DNA of 9,448 nucleotides from Clostridiales bacterium. Lineage in GTDB: Bacteria > Bacillota_A > Clostridia > Peptostreptococcales > Anaerovoracaceae. The notes under the pieces are model-generated. The model was not told the origin of the DNA. It made no database searches and saw only the letters and a list, made by a program, of their open reading frames with translations. Where the stretch lies: contig JAILFI010000218.1 of the NCBI GenBank assembly GCA_024697655.1, positions 1 through 9,448 of the forward strand. Reading direction: 5' to 3'. Each line of letters begins with the position of its first letter. Position 1 is the stretch's first letter. A program made the translations under genes and the position numbers. Below, in pieces: positions 1 to 7,600 of the stretch.

Positions 1-491
1 AGAAGGAATCGCACAATGTCGCCATGGCGCAGGATGTCATCCGCGCGATCCGCAACATCCGTGCGGAGGTCGAAGCCGCACCGTCCAAGGCGGTCGAACT
101 GTTCCTGATCCCGGGTTCTGAAGAGGATAAAGAAAGCCTCCGGGCGGTGCAGGAACACATCGAAAAGCTGGCGAACGTCTCCGAAGTCGTTTACCTTGCG
201 GATCATGAAGGTCTGCCGGGCGAAGTCATGAGCGCGGTCATCACCGGTGCGGAGATCTTCGTGCCGCTGGAAGACCTGGTGGATTTCGCGGCGGAGATCG
301 AGCGCCTGACCAAGGAAAAGGCCAAGCTCGAGAGCGAGGTCGCCCGTTCCGAGAAGATGCTCGCGAACCCGGGCTTTGTCAACAAGGCGCCGGAAGCCAA
401 AGTCCGGCAGGAGAAGGACAAACTGGCGGACTATCAGGAAAAACTGGCCAAGGTCACAGACCGTCTGGCCGCGATCGAGGGGAAGGCCTGA
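1..491 (+). CDS. valS: Valyl-tRNA synthetase, C-terminal part (5' truncated by window edge)
   Basis: This is the last 162 residues of a class I valyl-tRNA synthetase, the cytoplasmic enzyme that charges tRNA-Val. The frame is open from base 3, with codons reading KESHNVA before the first ATG at 24. That ATG is therefore internal and the gene enters from upstream. What is seen is the end of the anticodon-binding domain (IRAIRNIRAEV, then PSKAVELFL) followed by a charged heptad-like segment with PGFVNKAPEAKVRQEKDKL and LADYQEKLAKV. This segment matches the C-terminal coiled-coil arm of the ValRS family, which contacts the tRNA elbow. The catalytic HIGH and KMSKS motifs lie outside the window. 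The stop codon TGA is at 489-491, and folC follows after 27 nt, a valS-folC order common in Bacillota. Identity is confident; nothing looks damaged. Confidence 0.95.
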   Translation, partial: KESHNVAMAQDVIRAIRNIRAEVEAAPSKAVELFLIPGSEEDKESLRAVQEHIEKLANVSEVVYLADHEGLPGEVMSAVITGAEIFVPLEDLVDFAAEIERLTKEKAKLESEVARSEKMLANPGFVNKAPEAKVRQEKDKLADYQEKLAKVTDRLAAIEGKA

Positions 492-518
492 TCTTCCCGG
501 AAAAGGAATTACGAATAC

Positions 519-1844
519 ATGGCGACGATCACAGAACGCATTGCTGCGTACAACAGATTTGGAAGCCGTCTCGGGCTCGACCGTATGGAGAGCCTGCTTG
601 GAAGACTCGGAGATCCGCACAAGGACCTTCGAGTCCTTCATGTTGCGGGCACCAACGGCAAAGGCTCCGTAAGCAAGTATCTGTATGAGATGCTGCGCGC
701 GGGCGGCTACAGTGTGGGGCTGTATATCTCTCCGTTCATCGAGGTCTTCAATGAACGGATGCAGATGGACGGCCGCAATATCGACGACGCTTCGCTGGAG
801 CGTATCGGAGACCGCGTCATCAAAGCCGCGGAAGCCATGGTTGCGGACGGTGAGGAATCGCCTACCGAGTTTGAACTTGTCAACGCGATCGCCTTCGTCT
901 GGTACGCGGAGCAGGGAGCGGACTTCGTCGTGCTCGAAGTCGGGCTCGGCGGCCGCGGGGACAGCACCAACATCGTGGAGAAGCCGCTGGTCAGTCTCAT
1001 CACGTCGATCGGCTGGGATCATATGGACCGCCTCGGCGATACGCTCGCCAAGATCGCGGCGGAGAAGGCCGGGATCATCAAGGACGGGGCGGCGGTCATC
1101 AGCAACGTACGGCAGGAGGAGGCGAAGGCCGTGATCGAAGAGGCCGCGGCCGCGCACGGGGCGCCTCTGTATGACGTCACCGGTGTGGTGCCGGAGGGGC
1201 TTTCCGTCACAGCGGAAGGGACGGCGTTCTCCGCAGAAATCCTCGGACACACGTTCCGGGATGTCCGGCTCAAGATGATCGGCGAGCACCAGGCGCAGAA
1301 CGCGGTGTGCGCCCTTGCCGCTATTGAATTATTGCGGCAGAACGGTATAATTAAAATAGAAGAGTATGCCTTGCTGGAAGGTCTGAAAAAGGCCGTTCAG
1401 CCGGGGCGTTTCGAGGTATTGAAAGCGGCAGCGGAGCCGGAGAAAGTCTTTGTCCTGGACGGGGCTCACAACACCGACGGGGTCCGGTCCCTGCGGCGCG
1501 CGATGGAGCGCGTTTTCGCGGGGCGGCGGGTGCTCGTCGTACTGGGCATCCTGGCGGACAAGGCGGTCGATGAGATGCTGGATGATCTCGGGCAGCTCGG
1601 GGAGCGGTTCCTCACGGTGCCGGTCAGCAACCCGCGCACGATGGAAGCAGCGCTTCTTGCGGACAAACTGACGACGCGCGGCAAGGATGCCGCCGCCTGC
1701 ACGAATGCTGACGAGGCGGTGCGCACGGCAGCCGGTCTGCTGGAGCAGGAGCCGTACGATGTCTGTCTGTTTGCCGGTTCTCTTTACCTCATCGGCGAAA
1801 TAAGGAGTATCTTGCGTCATGGCTATCTTTGGGAAACGATATAA
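519..1844 (+). CDS. folC: Bifunctional folylpolyglutamate synthase / dihydrofolate synthase
   Basis: A 441-residue FolC of the Mur-ligase superfamily. It adds glutamate to folates (and, in bifunctional members, to dihydropteroate), with ATP, in the cytoplasm. Motifs seen in order: P-loop GTNGKGS at residues 44-50; SPFIEVFNERMQMDG at about 71-85; EVGLGGRGDSTN at 140-151 (most relatives read GRLDATN); DH at 167-168; EKAGIIK at 182-188, whose lysine K183 matches the family's carbamylated lysine; the interdomain QPGRFEV at 294-300; and DGAHN at 314-318 in the C-terminal domain. The ATG at 519 is preceded by AAGGA at 503-507, 11 nt away. The last 26 nt overlap the lipid kinase gene. Whether it has the dihydrofolate synthase activity cannot be decided from sequence alone. 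Codons 268-283 are unusually AT-rich and hold a promoter-like sequence. Confidence 0.96.
   Translation: MATITERIAAYNRFGSRLGLDRMESLLGRLGDPHKDLRVLHVAGTNGKGSVSKYLYEMLRAGGYSVGLYISPFIEVFNERMQMDGRNIDDASLERIGDRVIKAAEAMVADGEESPTEFELVNAIAFVWYAEQGADFVVLEVGLGGRGDSTNIVEKPLVSLITSIGWDHMDRLGDTLAKIAAEKAGIIKDGAAVISNVRQEEAKAVIEEAAAAHGAPLYDVTGVVPEGLSVTAEGTAFSAEILGHTFRDVRLKMIGEHQAQNAVCALAAIELLRQNGIIKIEEYALLEGLKKAVQPGRFEVLKAAAEPEKVFVLDGAHNTDGVRSLRRAMERVFAGRRVLVVLGILADKAVDEMLDDLGQLGERFLTVPVSNPRTMEAALLADKLTTRGKDAAACTNADEAVRTAAGLLEQEPYDVCLFAGSLYLIGEIRSILRHGYLWETI
1324..1351 (+). promoter_or_regulatory. Putative internal housekeeping-sigma promoter inside folC
   Basis: A perfect -10 hexamer TATAAT (1346-1351) lies 16 nt downstream of TTGAAT (1324-1329), which matches 4 of 6 positions of the -35 consensus. 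It lies in a short AT-rich island in an otherwise G+C-rich gene, using codons (TTA, ATA twice, AAA, ATT) that are scarce elsewhere in the window. Transcription would start near 1358 and could supply the lipid kinase and everything downstream. The encoded FolC residues (about 269-280) look normal for the family, so the odd codon choice is not explained by the protein. No extended -10 TGn is present. This is inference from sequence only. Confidence 0.4.
1802..1807 (+). promoter_or_regulatory. Shine-Dalgarno site of the lipid kinase gene, inside folC
   Basis: AAGGAG sits 11 nt before the ATG at 1819 and is embedded in the folC codons for Glu-Ile-Arg-Ser near the FolC C-terminus. It supports the long start at 1819, which overlaps folC by 26 nt, over the later in-frame ATG at 1867, which lacks an equally good site. 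Confidence 0.7.
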
Positions 1845-2856
1845 GAACGAAACGGAAGAGCCCGAAATGCTCCGTGCGGAGCATGCCGGGGAAGAACCGA
1901 AGGAAGGGCAGATCGAGCCGGCCGACATCCCGCTGGATGAAGACGGCGATCCGATCCGCAGGGAGAAAGTCCTGCTGTTCTACAACCCGTATTCAGGGAA
2001 CGGTCTGTTCAAGAGCAATCTCGATCTGATCATCGAGCGGTTCCAGGCGAACGGCTTTCAGGTCACGCCGGTCCGCGCGGCCAAGGGCTATCCGCTCGAC
2101 AAGGCATTCGATGAGATGCAGGTTTCGAATTACCGGCTCATCATTGCCGCGGGCGGCGACGGTACGATCAATGTCTGCGTAAACGCAATGATCAAGAAGG
2201 GGATCGACCTGCCGCTGGCGATCTTCCCGTCCGGCACAGCCAATGACTTTGCTTATTATTTCGACATCCCGGACCGCATCGAAGAGATGGTCGACGTGGC
2301 GATGGGCAACCATTTCACGTACGCGGACGTCGGCGTCTGCAACGGCCGTTACTTTATCAACGTCGCGGCGCTCGGCTCGCTGGTCGATGTCAGCCAGCGG
2401 ACCGATCCCAATCTGAAGAACACCCTCGGTGTGCTTTCGTATTACATGAAGGGCGCTTCCGAGATCGTCAACCTCAGACCGCTTCCCGTGACGTTGACAA
2501 CGCCTGAGAAGGTGTATCACGAGAAGATGCTTTTCATGGTCGTCATGAATGGCAAATCCGCCGGCGGGTTCAAGCATATCTCGCCGGATGCGGAGATCAA
2601 CGACGGCAAGCTCAACGTCTATCTGTTCAAGAAAATGCCGCTGATCGAACTGGGCCCGCTGTTCTTCGACGTGCTGCAGGGCCGGCACGCACAGAGCAGA
2701 AAGGTCCTGACGTTCACCACGGACGACCTGCTCATTGAGTCGCCGGAGGACATCTCCACGGATGTCGACGGCGAACACGGCGAGAAACTGCCGCTGCAGT
2801 TCCATGTGCTCCACAACAAGCTGAAGATCATGACAGCGGAACACGTTCACAGATAA
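1819..2856 (+). CDS. Diacylglycerol/lipid kinase family protein (YegS/BmrU/DgkB type)
   Basis: A 345-residue soluble lipid kinase of the DAGK catalytic family, which transfers phosphate from ATP to diacylglycerol or a related lipid at the membrane surface. Motifs seen: NPYSG at 56-60, the nucleotide-binding GGDGT at 112-116, FPSGTANDF at 136-144, SPDAEINDGKLNV at 255-267, and TDVDGEHGE at 314-322, where the family has a conserved DGE. If the substrate is diacylglycerol, the product is phosphatidic acid, so the gene beside plsX would feed the same lipid pool; this is inference. The first 50 residues are an acidic extension (15 Asp/Glu between residues 11 and 49) ahead of the point where family members usually begin. 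The short opening MAIFGKRYK is hydrophobic then basic. There is no transmembrane segment. The overlap with folC and a 31-nt gap to plsX suggest co-expression. The exact substrate is unknown, so no gene symbol is given. Confidence 0.9.
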   Translation: MAIFGKRYKNETEEPEMLRAEHAGEEPKEGQIEPADIPLDEDGDPIRREKVLLFYNPYSGNGLFKSNLDLIIERFQANGFQVTPVRAAKGYPLDKAFDEMQVSNYRLIIAAGGDGTINVCVNAMIKKGIDLPLAIFPSGTANDFAYYFDIPDRIEEMVDVAMGNHFTYADVGVCNGRYFINVAALGSLVDVSQRTDPNLKNTLGVLSYYMKGASEIVNLRPLPVTLTTPEKVYHEKMLFMVVMNGKSAGGFKHISPDAEINDGKLNVYLFKKMPLIELGPLFFDVLQGRHAQSRKVLTFTTDDLLIESPEDISTDVDGEHGEKLPLQFHVLHNKLKIMTAEHVHR

Positions 2857-2887
2857 TCCGGTATTACCAGATGCGAGGGAAAACAAA

Positions 2888-3922
2888 ATGAGAATCATCG
2901 TAGACGGCATGGGCGGCGACAACGCCCCGCAGGAAATCGTCAAAGGCGCGATCGAGGCGGCCAGACTCATCGATCACGAGATCGTCCTGATCGGCGATGA
3001 GGTGGCGCTTTCCGCTGAGCTGTCCGCCAACCGATACAGCGCGGAAGATCCGAAAATGGGCAAGATCAGCGTGGTCCACGCTTCTGAAGTCATCCTGGGC
3101 GAGGACAGCCCGGTCAAGGCGGTCCGCACCAAGAAAGACAGCTCGATGGTCAGGGGGATCCGCATGATCAAAGAAGGGGAGGGCGACCTGTTCATCTCGG
3201 CCGGCAATACCGGCGCGCTGATGGCCGCCTCTCTGTTCAATCTGGGCCGCATCCCGGGCATTGACCGTCCCGCGATCGCGTGCATCTACCCGATCATGAC
3301 GCAGGAACCCGCACTGCTTGTCGACGCCGGCGCCAATGCGGAGTGCAAGGCAAGCAACCTGCTCGAGTTCGGCATCATGGGCAGCATCTATATGGAACGC
3401 GTGCTCGGCCGCAAGAACCCGCGTGTCGGCCTCGTCAACAACGGGACCGAAGAAGGCAAGGGGACGACGCTCACAAAGGCGGCGCACGAGATGCTCGAAA
3501 AAAGTTCGCTGATCAATTTCGTCGGCAATGTCGAAGCCAGAGAAGTCCCGCACGGCGTTTGCGACGTGATCGTCTGCGACGGGTTCGTCGGCAACGCCAT
3601 CCTCAAACTGACGGAGGGGTTTGCGCTGGCGGTCCTCAAACTGCTCAAGCAGAAATTCACGGAAGGCGCCAAAGCGAAAGCCGGTGCGCTTCTCCTGAAA
3701 GATAAAATGTATGAACTCAAAGGGGAATTCGACTACTCCGAGTACGGCGGCGCGCCGTTCCTCGGGGTGCGCGGGTCGGTGATCAAAATGCACGGTTCTT
3801 CCAATGCGAACGCCGTCAAGAACACCATCCTCAAGGGCATCCCCTATGCGGAGAACCGCGTGGTCGAGACCATCGAGAGCGCGGTCCTTGAGATCGAGGA
3901 GATCGTCAACAGTGAAGACTGA
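2888..3922 (+). CDS. plsX: Phosphate acyltransferase PlsX
   Basis: A 344-residue PlsX, which converts acyl-ACP and phosphate to acyl-phosphate, the donor used by PlsY in the first acylation of glycerol-3-phosphate. It is a peripheral membrane enzyme linking fatty acid and phospholipid synthesis. Typical family sequence is seen throughout: the opening MRIIVDGMGGDNAP, FISAGNTGALMA at 102-113, LVDAGAN at 144-150, LVNNGTEEGKGT at 182-193, VCDGFVGNAILKLTEG at 229-244, and SEYGGAPFLGVRGSVIKMHG at 284-303. Length is close to the roughly 330 residues usual for the family. GAGGGA at 2875-2880 lies 7 nt before the ATG. The stop is inside the start of rnc (11-nt overlap). No fabD, fabG or acpP follows, unlike the Bacillus arrangement, and no fapR-like regulator precedes it. 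Confidence 0.97.
   Translation: MRIIVDGMGGDNAPQEIVKGAIEAARLIDHEIVLIGDEVALSAELSANRYSAEDPKMGKISVVHASEVILGEDSPVKAVRTKKDSSMVRGIRMIKEGEGDLFISAGNTGALMAASLFNLGRIPGIDRPAIACIYPIMTQEPALLVDAGANAECKASNLLEFGIMGSIYMERVLGRKNPRVGLVNNGTEEGKGTTLTKAAHEMLEKSSLINFVGNVEAREVPHGVCDVIVCDGFVGNAILKLTEGFALAVLKLLKQKFTEGAKAKAGALLLKDKMYELKGEFDYSEYGGAPFLGVRGSVIKMHGSSNANAVKNTILKGIPYAENRVVETIESAVLEIEEIVNSED
3896..3902 (+). promoter_or_regulatory. Shine-Dalgarno site that fixes the rnc GTG start
   Basis: GAGGAGA lies 9 nt before a GTG at 3912 and is embedded in the plsX codons for Ile-Glu-Glu-Ile. The only other plausible rnc start, GTG at 3972, has no purine-rich site at a suitable distance. The far-upstream ATG at 3804 would add 36 arginine/serine-rich residues that look like an out-of-frame reading of plsX. 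Confidence 0.7.
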
Positions 3923-4652
3923 TCATACCGGAGTTTGCCGCCCTCAAGACGGGGCGGCAGCCGACGCGAAGGTGCTCGAGCAGCGCCTTGGCGTCGACTT
4001 TTCTGACAGGGATCTCCTGACGCAGGCTGTGACGCACAGTTCCTACGTCATGGAGCACGAACGCCCGCGGACGGCCTGCAACGAGCGGCTGGAATTCCTG
4101 GGAGACGCGTTCTTCGATGCCGTCATCGGAGAGGCGCTCTACAGACAGCTGCCGGATGTGGAAGAAGGCCGGCTGACAAAGCTGCGGGCGATGATCGTGT
4201 GCGAACGATCGCTCTATGAGACCGGCCTCGTGCTCGGGATCGGCGATGTGCTGCAGCTCGGCCGCGGGGAAGAAATGTCCGGCGGACGGATGCGTAAGTC
4301 CCTGATTGCGGATGCCGTGGAAGCGCTTATCGGCGCTGTTTATCTCGACCGCGGCTACGAAACGATGCGCGAAACGGTCCTGCGCCTGTTCAAAGACCGG
4401 ATCGAAGACGCGATCGGGGGGCGGCTCGCGCGGGACTACAAATCCGCGTATCAGGAGCAGCTGCAGGCACACGGCAGAGCGGAGATCTGCTATCGGGTGG
4501 TCCGCGAAGAAGGCCCCGATCACGCCAAACAGTTCTTTACGGAAGTATCTGTAAACGGCCAGGTGACCGGCGCCGGCAGCGGCCGCACCAAGAAAGAGGC
4601 GGAACAGGCAGCCGCCCGGGACGCGCTGGCAAAAGGCCGGGGCGAGGAGTGA
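3912..4652 (+). CDS. rnc: Ribonuclease III
   Basis: A 246-residue RNase III, the double-strand-specific endonuclease that matures rRNA and cuts structured mRNAs. The RNase III domain carries the signature NERLEFLGD at residues 57-65, giving metal and catalytic residues E58, E61 and D65, with partners D134 and E137 in LIADAVEALIGAVYLD. The double-stranded RNA-binding domain runs from about 175 to 242 and includes DYKSAYQEQLQAHG and the canonical GSGRTKKEAEQAAARDAL. Both domains are complete. The start is GTG at 3912, overlapping plsX by 11 nt. The first 20 residues are not conserved, and their codons contain a strong hairpin. A shorter form from GTG 3972 (226 residues) would still hold the whole catalytic domain, so the start carries some doubt. 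smc follows after 13 nt, the usual rnc-smc pairing of Bacillota. Confidence 0.96.
   Translation: MKTDHTGVCRPQDGAAADAKVLEQRLGVDFSDRDLLTQAVTHSSYVMEHERPRTACNERLEFLGDAFFDAVIGEALYRQLPDVEEGRLTKLRAMIVCERSLYETGLVLGIGDVLQLGRGEEMSGGRMRKSLIADAVEALIGAVYLDRGYETMRETVLRLFKDRIEDAIGGRLARDYKSAYQEQLQAHGRAEICYRVVREEGPDHAKQFFTEVSVNGQVTGAGSGRTKKEAEQAAARDALAKGRGEE
3935..3960 (+). other. Strong hairpin near the 5' end of rnc, just after the plsX stop
   Basis: Arms 3935-3944 (TTGCCGCCCT) and 3951-3960 (GGGGCGGCAG) pair over 10 positions, with 8 Watson-Crick pairs, 7 of them G-C, flanked by a U-G wobble at each end. The loop is CAAGAC. It starts 13 nt after the plsX stop codon and lies in rnc codons 8-17, before the conserved domain. 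No T-run follows, so it is not a classical intrinsic terminator. It could be an mRNA processing or translational control element, or chance in G+C-rich DNA. Confidence 0.5.
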
Positions 4653-4665
4653 AGAAAGGCAGTAT

Positions 4666-7600
4666 ATGTACTTTAAACGGATCGAAATACACGGATTCAA
4701 ATCATTCGCCGAACCGGTGATCATCGAGTTCGACCGCGGCATCACCTGTGTCGTCGGTCCCAACGGCAGCGGCAAGAGCAACATCTGCGACGCCATCCGC
4801 TGGGTGCTCGGTGCGCAGAGCGCCAAGGCGCTGCGCGGCGACAAGATGGAAGATGTCATCTTTTCCGGCACGGCGGCAAGAAAGTCGCGCGGCATGGCAG
4901 AGGTCACGCTCGTCATCGACAACGAGGACGGCGCACTGCCGATCGACTTCAAGGAAGTCGCCATCACCCGCCGCATGTACCGGTCGGGCGAGAGCGAATA
5001 CCTGATCAACAATACCCGCTGCCGCATGAAGGATATCCGGGAACTCATCATGGATACCGGCATCGGCGTCGAGGGGTATTCCATCATCGGGCAGGGCAAG
5101 ATCAGCGACATCATCAGCAACAATACCGAAAGCATCCGCGAGATCCTGGAGGAGACTGCGGGCATCGTTATGTACCGCAGCCGGAAAGCCGAGGCGGAGA
5201 GAAAACTCAAGAACGCTACGGACAACATGGACCGCGTCAACGATATCATCGGTGAGATCGAGGGCCGCATCGACGGCCTCCGGGAAGACAGTGAGAAAGC
5301 GACCGAGTACCTCGGCCTGCGCGACCGGCACAAGGAACTCGAGATCAACATCACGCTCAAGAATATCGAAAACATCAACCTCAAGGCGGAAGAGTACAAA
5401 GACGATGTCAGGGAACTGGCCGCAAAGATCGAAGAACAGGAATCGCAGCGGCGCACGATCAGCGAAAAACTGGCAGAGTGTGACCGCCGCCGTGAGAAGA
5501 TCGACGAATCGCTCGAGGACGACCGCGCACTCGAATTGTTCCTGACCGAGGAACTCAACGCGCTGCGCGGCAAACAGGAACTCGACGCGCAGAAGATCCT
5601 CCAGCTGACGGAAAGCCGGACACGGCTTGAGGATGAGATCCGCGAATTCGGCGACCGCGCAGAGCGGGAACGGGAAAACGCGGCGGCCATGGAAAAAGAC
5701 CGTGCCGAAGTGCACGCCAAACTGGAAGTGCTGCGGGCGGATCTTGACCGCGCGATCGCGGACAACGCCGTGAAAAACAGCGACCTCGCAGCGATGGCGG
5801 CGGCGCTCGACGAAAAGAAAAACGAACTGTTCCAGATCCGGAACACCATCGCCAGAAAGCAGGCGGAGATCTACAGCGTGGACGGCCTCAAGGAAACGTT
5901 CCGCCGCCGCAGAGAGACCGTCATGGCGGAGGAAGAAAGAGAAGGGACGGCATCCGGCGTCAGTGAACAGACAAAGACGGAAGCGGAAGAGGCGTTCCGC
6001 GTCCTGAATGAAAAAGAAGCTGCGCGGAAAGCGGCCAACGTCGCGATCGCCGAGAAGCGCGGCGCGCTTGCGGCAAAGGAACGGGAATGGCTGTCCGAGG
6101 TATCCGCGAAGCGCGTGCGGCTGGGCGAACTGACCGCGAGAAAGAAGGCGCTTGCGGAAATGCAGGCTGCTTACGAGGGATTCGGCGGTGCCGTCAAATT
6201 CATCATGGGGGAAAAACTCGCCGGCGTGCACGGTGTGGTCGCCGATCTCATCGATGTGCCCAAGGGCTATGAGACCGCGATCGAGACCGCGCTCGGCAGC
6301 GCGCTGCAGAATGTTGTCTGCGAGGATGACGCGACCGCCAAGAAGGCGGTCAGCCTGCTCAAAAAGAACAACGCCGGCCGTCTGACCTTCCTGCCGGTGC
6401 AGTCGATCCGCGCCCGCGACCTCATCGAGGACAAAGCGGCGGAAAGCGCGCCCGGGTTTGAAGGATACGGGACGGACAACGTCCGGTTTGACGGGAAGTA
6501 CCGGACGATCATGGAATATCTCCTGGGCAATGTGATCATCGTGGATGATATGGATCACGCGGTCGCGATGTCCAAGACCATGAAGTCGCGCGCCAGACTT
6601 GTCACGCTCGACGGAGAGATCATCAACGCGGCCGGGGCGATCACCGGCGGCCGTTACAAGCATAAGAGTACCAATATCTTTGAAAGAAAGAACGAGATCG
6701 CCGAACTCGACGGCATGATCGGGACCGCGCAGGAAGCGGCGGAGAAAGCCGACAAAGCGCTTGCGGGCGTCCGCGCGGACCGCGACAGGCTCGCGAAGGA
6801 ACTGGAGGACGGGCAGGCGGCGCTGTCTTCCATCCGCGTGGAGCGGTTCAACAAACAGAACGAGATCCGGCAGATCGAGCAGGCTTTGAAGGAAATGCTG
6901 TCGGGCAGCGAGCGCCGGCAGAAGGAGCTCGCGTCGATCGCGGAAGAAGAGAAAAAAGCGGATCTGCTCGTCGTGGAGAACACCCGTGCGATCGAGCAGC
7001 TCGGAAAGGACAAAGAAGCGGCTGAGGCAGCGATCGCGCTGGCGCAGGAAGCCTATGAGATCCGCCGGAGAGAAGTGCAGAAGGACAGCGATGCCATCAC
7101 AGAGGCGAGGATCGCGGTGACCGCGCAGGAGAGCGAGGTCGGCAAGATCGATGCCGTTGTGGAACGCATCGAAGGATCGATCCGGGAGTTCACGGCGCGC
7201 AAGAGTGCGCGGGAGGATGAACTCGCGCGGCAGGAGAAAGAACTGGCCAGACTGACACAGGGGCAGGAAGACGATACCGCGCCGATCAAAATGAAAGAAG
7301 CGCAGAAGCAGGCGGTCCGCGAGCGGCTTGAAAGCCTTGCGGCGGAGAAGGAGAGCCTCCTTGCTTCGATCGAGACGCAGACGGCGGAACGCGATGAAGC
7401 GGAACGCGCCGCAAACGCGCTGCACGATCAGAAGTACGACCTCGAGATCAAGATGGCACGGCAGGATACGCAGCTCGAGAACGCCAAGGAAAAACTGTGG
7501 GAGGAATTCGAAGTCTCCTATCTGCAGGCGATCGAGTTCAAAAAAGAGGACTTCGTCATGTCGCAGGCAGTCCGCGAGAACCGCGAGATCAAAAGCCGCC

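Noticed and set aside
1114..1133. AGGAGGAGG followed 8 nt later by an in-frame GTG inside folC
   Set aside because: The site is explained by codons for Gln-Glu-Glu-Ala. The product would begin in the middle of the ATPase domain without its P-loop, so a functional internal start is unlikely.
2494..2520. A consensus -35 TTGACA (2494-2499) within the lipid kinase gene, upstream of plsX
   Set aside because: The only -10-like match, TATCAC at 2515, has 4 of 6 matches and a spacing of just 15 nt. It is weaker than the folC candidate.
2857..2887. Possible operator in the 31-nt gap before plsX, with the short palindrome GGTA-T-TACC
   Set aside because: The arms are only 4 bp and the sequence does not resemble a FapR site. 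It is too short to support.
3804..3911. N-terminal extension of RNase III from an ATG at 3804
   Set aside because: The 36 added residues are arginine/serine-rich and are an out-of-frame reading of the conserved end of plsX. GTG 3912 has a proper Shine-Dalgarno site.
3906..5849. A 647-codon open frame on the - strand opposite rnc and the start of smc
   Set aside because: Serine/arginine-rich low-information translation and complete overlap with two conserved genes mark it as a shadow frame.
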